DNA from: Pseudomonadota bacterium
Lineage (GTDB): Bacteria; Pseudomonadota; Alphaproteobacteria; Rickettsiales; Rickettsiaceae
Reading direction: 5' to 3'
Assembly: GCA_021804505.1 (NCBI GenBank)
Contig: JAJZHL010000042.1
Span: forward strand, 1-7,649
DNA: 7,649 nt
Part shown: positions 6,701-7,649 of the stretch, piece after piece
How the letters are laid out: each line of letters starts with the position of its first letter
Numbering within the stretch: the first letter of the stretch is position 1
Program-made: the position numbers and the translations under genes
The notes under the pieces: model-generated
Told to the model about the DNA's origin: nothing
The model's input: the letters and a program-made list of their open reading frames with translations, nothing else
Database searches by the model: none

Positions 6701-7156
6701 AAACAAAAACTCAATAGTGCTTACGTTAAAATCAGAAGGGAGATAATACAACTTCTGCGCATCTGCCCCATACTCGTTGACCAGAGCTGTTATTAAACCA
6801 AATTGGTCCTTAAGTGTATATTTTTTAAACAAAATATGGCTTAAAATCTCATTAGCATCATATTTATTTTCAATAACCAGCGGCAAATGATTCTCGATAA
6901 ACTCTGCTGGTATTTCCTTAGCCTTTGGAAATACATCCTTTAGAGTGACTCCTTTATCAATACAATGTTTGACTAACTCAGCTTGCGCAATAATTCTCTC
7001 GGGAATTGTCTCATATTTGTTAGTAACAGAAGAATATTCTCTAGTAGGCATATTCTTTATTACGGTAAATAATATGTCCTTTACAGCTGCTCCATTGTTA
7101 ATATGCTCTTGTAATTCTTCTATGGTAAATTTTGTTAAATTAACTGGATTACTCAT
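3767..7156 (-). CDS. Large ankyrin-type repeat protein with C-terminal class I glutamine amidotransferase/peptidase C26-like domain
   Basis: A protein of 1129 residues in three parts. (1) About residues 30-509 hold two full copies (30-219, 220-409) and a half copy of a 190-residue helical unit; SKGMPVATLLREAL recurs at 153 and 343. (2) At about 563-760 lie ankyrin-like repeats, degenerate (AEL--NYGANIEA) except one canonical (GYTPLHFAII, 730-739). (3) About 853-1090 is a class I glutamine amidotransferase fold closest to gamma-glutamyl hydrolases of the PuuD/C26 type: FDAFINPGAGDTYP, the nucleophile Cys955 in YLGMCAGAQ, and His1060/Glu1062 in QYHPE. The triad looks intact. No signal peptide or transmembrane segment is seen, so it is cytosolic or exported by a non-Sec route. 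The frame begins at TTG 7159, but ATG 7154-7156 with AGGGT 7 nt upstream is the better start. The substrate is unknown. I infer an effector-like enzyme with a protein-binding arm; a bacterial metabolic role is the alternative. Confidence 0.9.
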   Translation of the reverse strand: MSNPVNLTKFTIEELQEHINNGAAVKDILFTVIKNMPTREYSSVTNKYETIPERIIAQAELVKHCIDKGVTLKDVFPKAKEIPAEFIENHLPLVIENKYDANEILSHILFKKYTLKDQFGLITALVNEYGADAQKLYYLPSDFNVSTIEFLFSKGMPVATLLREALSSDNREKQKELFDLAFKHGAEVSTFENLFVPVVSYNEDILKILMNDYQVSAGDLLRVVIRAGVDKYNQETQEFEPNPEFIAKQSELAQYLFNNGASLKGALKHVSQIPASFIKNNLELIIEEYGPTEILSYMVQIPTVFNNLSDLLIKLVNDNKAEPNKVQHLSGDLDRASIEFLLSKGMPVATLLREALSSDNREKQKELFDLAFTHGANSSSFKDIGTSIKNCNEELFNNLMNDYRVSAGELLRVIIRAGVGQYDQITKKYGTGPELIVKQTALTNFLIGIGANLQSIDYFPSNFVKNNLQLIIEKQVEIQAGHLVKLTVEEVNTLLKGHLTLQKLFNLVLRAAAITEQLTEEEINKLKSLIDLVKSNNVVTNDIFGEQYLDEDKQHGNIINHDIFEYLLKKQLIDASCALEYAINNKSVDLAELAFNYGANIEAKSFNDEDLTLLDKALEASSIDIINRLLDKGAKHDLSYDAYVKAIVSLSFNDACQLVERLPEIYNLEETNKVLRSYGCSMNQINSFNNLHNLVVDYLAARLSDFEQKILTADTKIEINTTNVSQNIYGYTPLHFAIIADKYDLAKEMIEAGFDMYATDGNGISALQLLSLLDSRRNLSKEKQDDLKKLKKLITQKIDQVDIVFEDGEGLIDSFMDDPELSKVMLSKTKDPLFYFYKSDDNLFGLAKDPEKVHIAISNGEGFWSTGMWAAARLIMKAHQDVEFHLVSYDMLEKGGDKFIEQFDAFINPGAGDTYPKHLPEFTKKDCKFSMELEQLYQLVLQKTEELNIPYLGMCAGAQHFALHHQGTLAPLKGYNKGQHEVEFIKGTKPYFLSLTPEQQEQALKAGVFPEVKFKGDTAHNFAAVSGKLGQGMKLGAVSEGGIPMSYAHENGLRYATQYHPEHYYTDEPHGAPQKAWLDNFVAIARLHHNSKVHGTVSPIEYLQFVEQQLSQFPLEGEAVKPLGEGSEG
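5930..7069 (-). repeat. 570-bp tandem duplication inside the large gene
   Basis: Two adjacent 570-bp units (6500-7069 and 5930-6499) encode the two 190-residue copies; a partial third follows at about 5630-5929. Similarity is patchy. The block 6060-6132 is identical base for base to 6630-6702 (73 bp), and a second block near 5902-5965 closely matches 6472-6535. The rest has diverged to ordinary protein-level similarity. The units are in frame, so the duplication lengthens the repeat arm without disrupting the gene. Confidence 0.85.
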
Positions 7157-7163
7157 CAATAAT

Positions 7164-7168
7164 TACCC
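7164..7168 (-). promoter_or_regulatory. Ribosome binding site AGGGT deciding the start of the large gene
   Basis: On the minus strand AGGGT lies 7 nt before the ATG at 7156-7154, a normal spacing, and only 4 nt before the in-frame TTG at 7159-7157. This supports initiation at the ATG. Confidence 0.55.
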
Positions 7169-7185
7169 TATTTTTATTTTGTACC

Positions 7186-7224
7186 GTTTTAACAGATCTA
7201 CCAGAAATAGTCAATATCTATTTC
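7186..7224 (-). promoter_or_regulatory. Promoter with overlapping inverted repeat upstream of the large gene
   Basis: On the minus strand TTGACT (7214-7209) and TAAAAC (7191-7186) are spaced by exactly 17 bp, giving a start near 7180 and a leader of about 24 nt containing the AGGGT site. An inverted repeat GAAATAG (7204-7210) / CTATTTC (7218-7224) with a 7-nt spacer covers the -35 element. That is where a dimeric regulator would be expected to block polymerase. The -35 is good and the -10 is mediocre. The operator role is inference. Confidence 0.45.
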
Positions 7225-7285
7225 CGGATTGAACGGGTATTATTAGTGTATAAAGTACTACATAGATAACTGGTTATTAAGGAAA

Positions 7286-7323
7286 AAGTATAAATTCCCC
7301 GTGGGCTTGAAGAATTTATACTT
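7286..7323 (-). terminator. Rho-independent terminator of a minus-strand unit entering from the right
   Basis: AAGTATAAATTC (7286-7297) and GAATTTATACTT (7312-7323) form a perfect 12-bp stem with a 14-nt loop holding CCC-GT-GGG. On the minus strand the stem runs into TTTTT and then CC, the expected U-tract. It lies 22 bp after the stop of the reading frame at 7346-7648, so it supports that frame having belonged to a transcribed gene. Confidence 0.65.
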
Positions 7324-7345
7324 CTATGTAATTCATGAGTTGTGC

Positions 7346-7648
7346 TTATCCAACAAAAAAATGCGGTAAGTTAGCTTCCAGAATTTCTCCTATTACCTTG
7401 GCTGCACACGCTTCCTCCATACTAGTGATAATATTTGATATAATTTCTTCATTACCTAAGTCAGTTTTTGGAGGATTGCTCCATTGTTCTTTTGTATACC
7501 TAGGTACTAACCTATCAGAGTTTACTCCATGATCAATTCCGTTAATCAGCTTACACAATAATAAATGTTCGATGAATTCATACCTTCAATTTAATGTTAT
7601 TCCATCAAAATTCAAGGTCTTTATATAAGTATAACTCTCTCTATAGTT
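7346..7648 (-). pseudogene. 3' end of an unidentified minus-strand gene, interrupted by a TGA
   Basis: The minus-strand frame is open from the window's right edge (7648) except for one TGA at 7586-7588, and ends at TAA 7346-7348. After the TGA it encodes 79 residues of ordinary, well-mixed composition (EQWSNPPKTDLGNEEIISN, then ITSMEEACAAKVIGEILEAN, ending LPHFFVG). The only conventional start after the TGA is TTG at 7556-7558, with no ribosome site. An ATG at 7579-7581 with GAAGG in front is in another frame and stops after 11 codons. A terminator follows at the right distance. Together this suggests the tail of a gene carrying a premature stop or frameshift. A short intact gene with an unusual start is the alternative. 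I recognise no family. Confidence 0.4.
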
Positions 7649-7649
7649 G

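Noticed and set aside
6945..7232. Plus-strand open frame of 95 codons
   Set aside because: It is antisense to the start of the large gene and its promoter, with no start signals.
7335..7532. Plus-strand open frame of 65 codons
   Set aside because: The minus-strand frame has better composition and is followed by a terminator in its own direction.

Overview
The window reads as chromosome of an obligate intracellular alphaproteobacterium of the order Rickettsiales, most likely a Rickettsia or close relative. This rests on the AT-rich sequence, wide gene spacing with decayed-looking remnants, a 51-residue TatA of the rickettsial kind, a palindromic insertion sitting in frame inside lpxB (a habit known from Rickettsia palindromic elements), dispersed palindromic intergenic repeats, and a large ankyrin-type protein. 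The genus is an inference; no 16S or other marker is present.

Layout, left to right. Positions 1-500 hold the 3' end of lpxB (+), interrupted in frame by a 126-bp palindromic element. After a dispersed repeat copy (505-586) come two convergent minus-strand genes, bolA (639-878) and tatA (915-1070), 36 bp apart and possibly one operon. Positions 1071-1401 contain no intact gene, only a hydrophobic ORF remnant on the minus strand and a good promoter on the plus strand. That promoter serves a small secreted orphan protein (1402-1875, +). Convergent to it lies phaB (1990-2715, -), an acetoacetyl-CoA reductase-type SDR. A second copy of the dispersed repeat (2837-2916) separates phaB from nfu (2928-3497, -), an Fe-S carrier, which lies 22 bp downstream of tRNA-Leu(UAA). 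A strong stem-loop (3673-3726) then marks the 3' end of the next gene.

The dominant feature is a minus-strand gene at 3767-7156 encoding a 1129-residue protein. Its N-terminal half is built of 2.5 copies of a 190-residue unit, followed by degenerate and one canonical ankyrin repeat. Its C-terminal quarter is a class I glutamine amidotransferase / peptidase C26-like domain with a visible Cys-His-Glu triad. I infer a multidomain enzyme, possibly acting on the host. Upstream of it, a palindromic terminator (7286-7323) and a TGA-interrupted reading frame (7346-7648) look like the end of another minus-strand gene, possibly broken.

There is no single pathway here. LpxB (lipid A), TatA (export), BolA and Nfu (Fe-S handling) and PhaB (3-hydroxybutyryl-CoA) are independent housekeeping functions. 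The accessory content is the secreted orphan, the ankyrin-amidotransferase fusion and the repeat elements.
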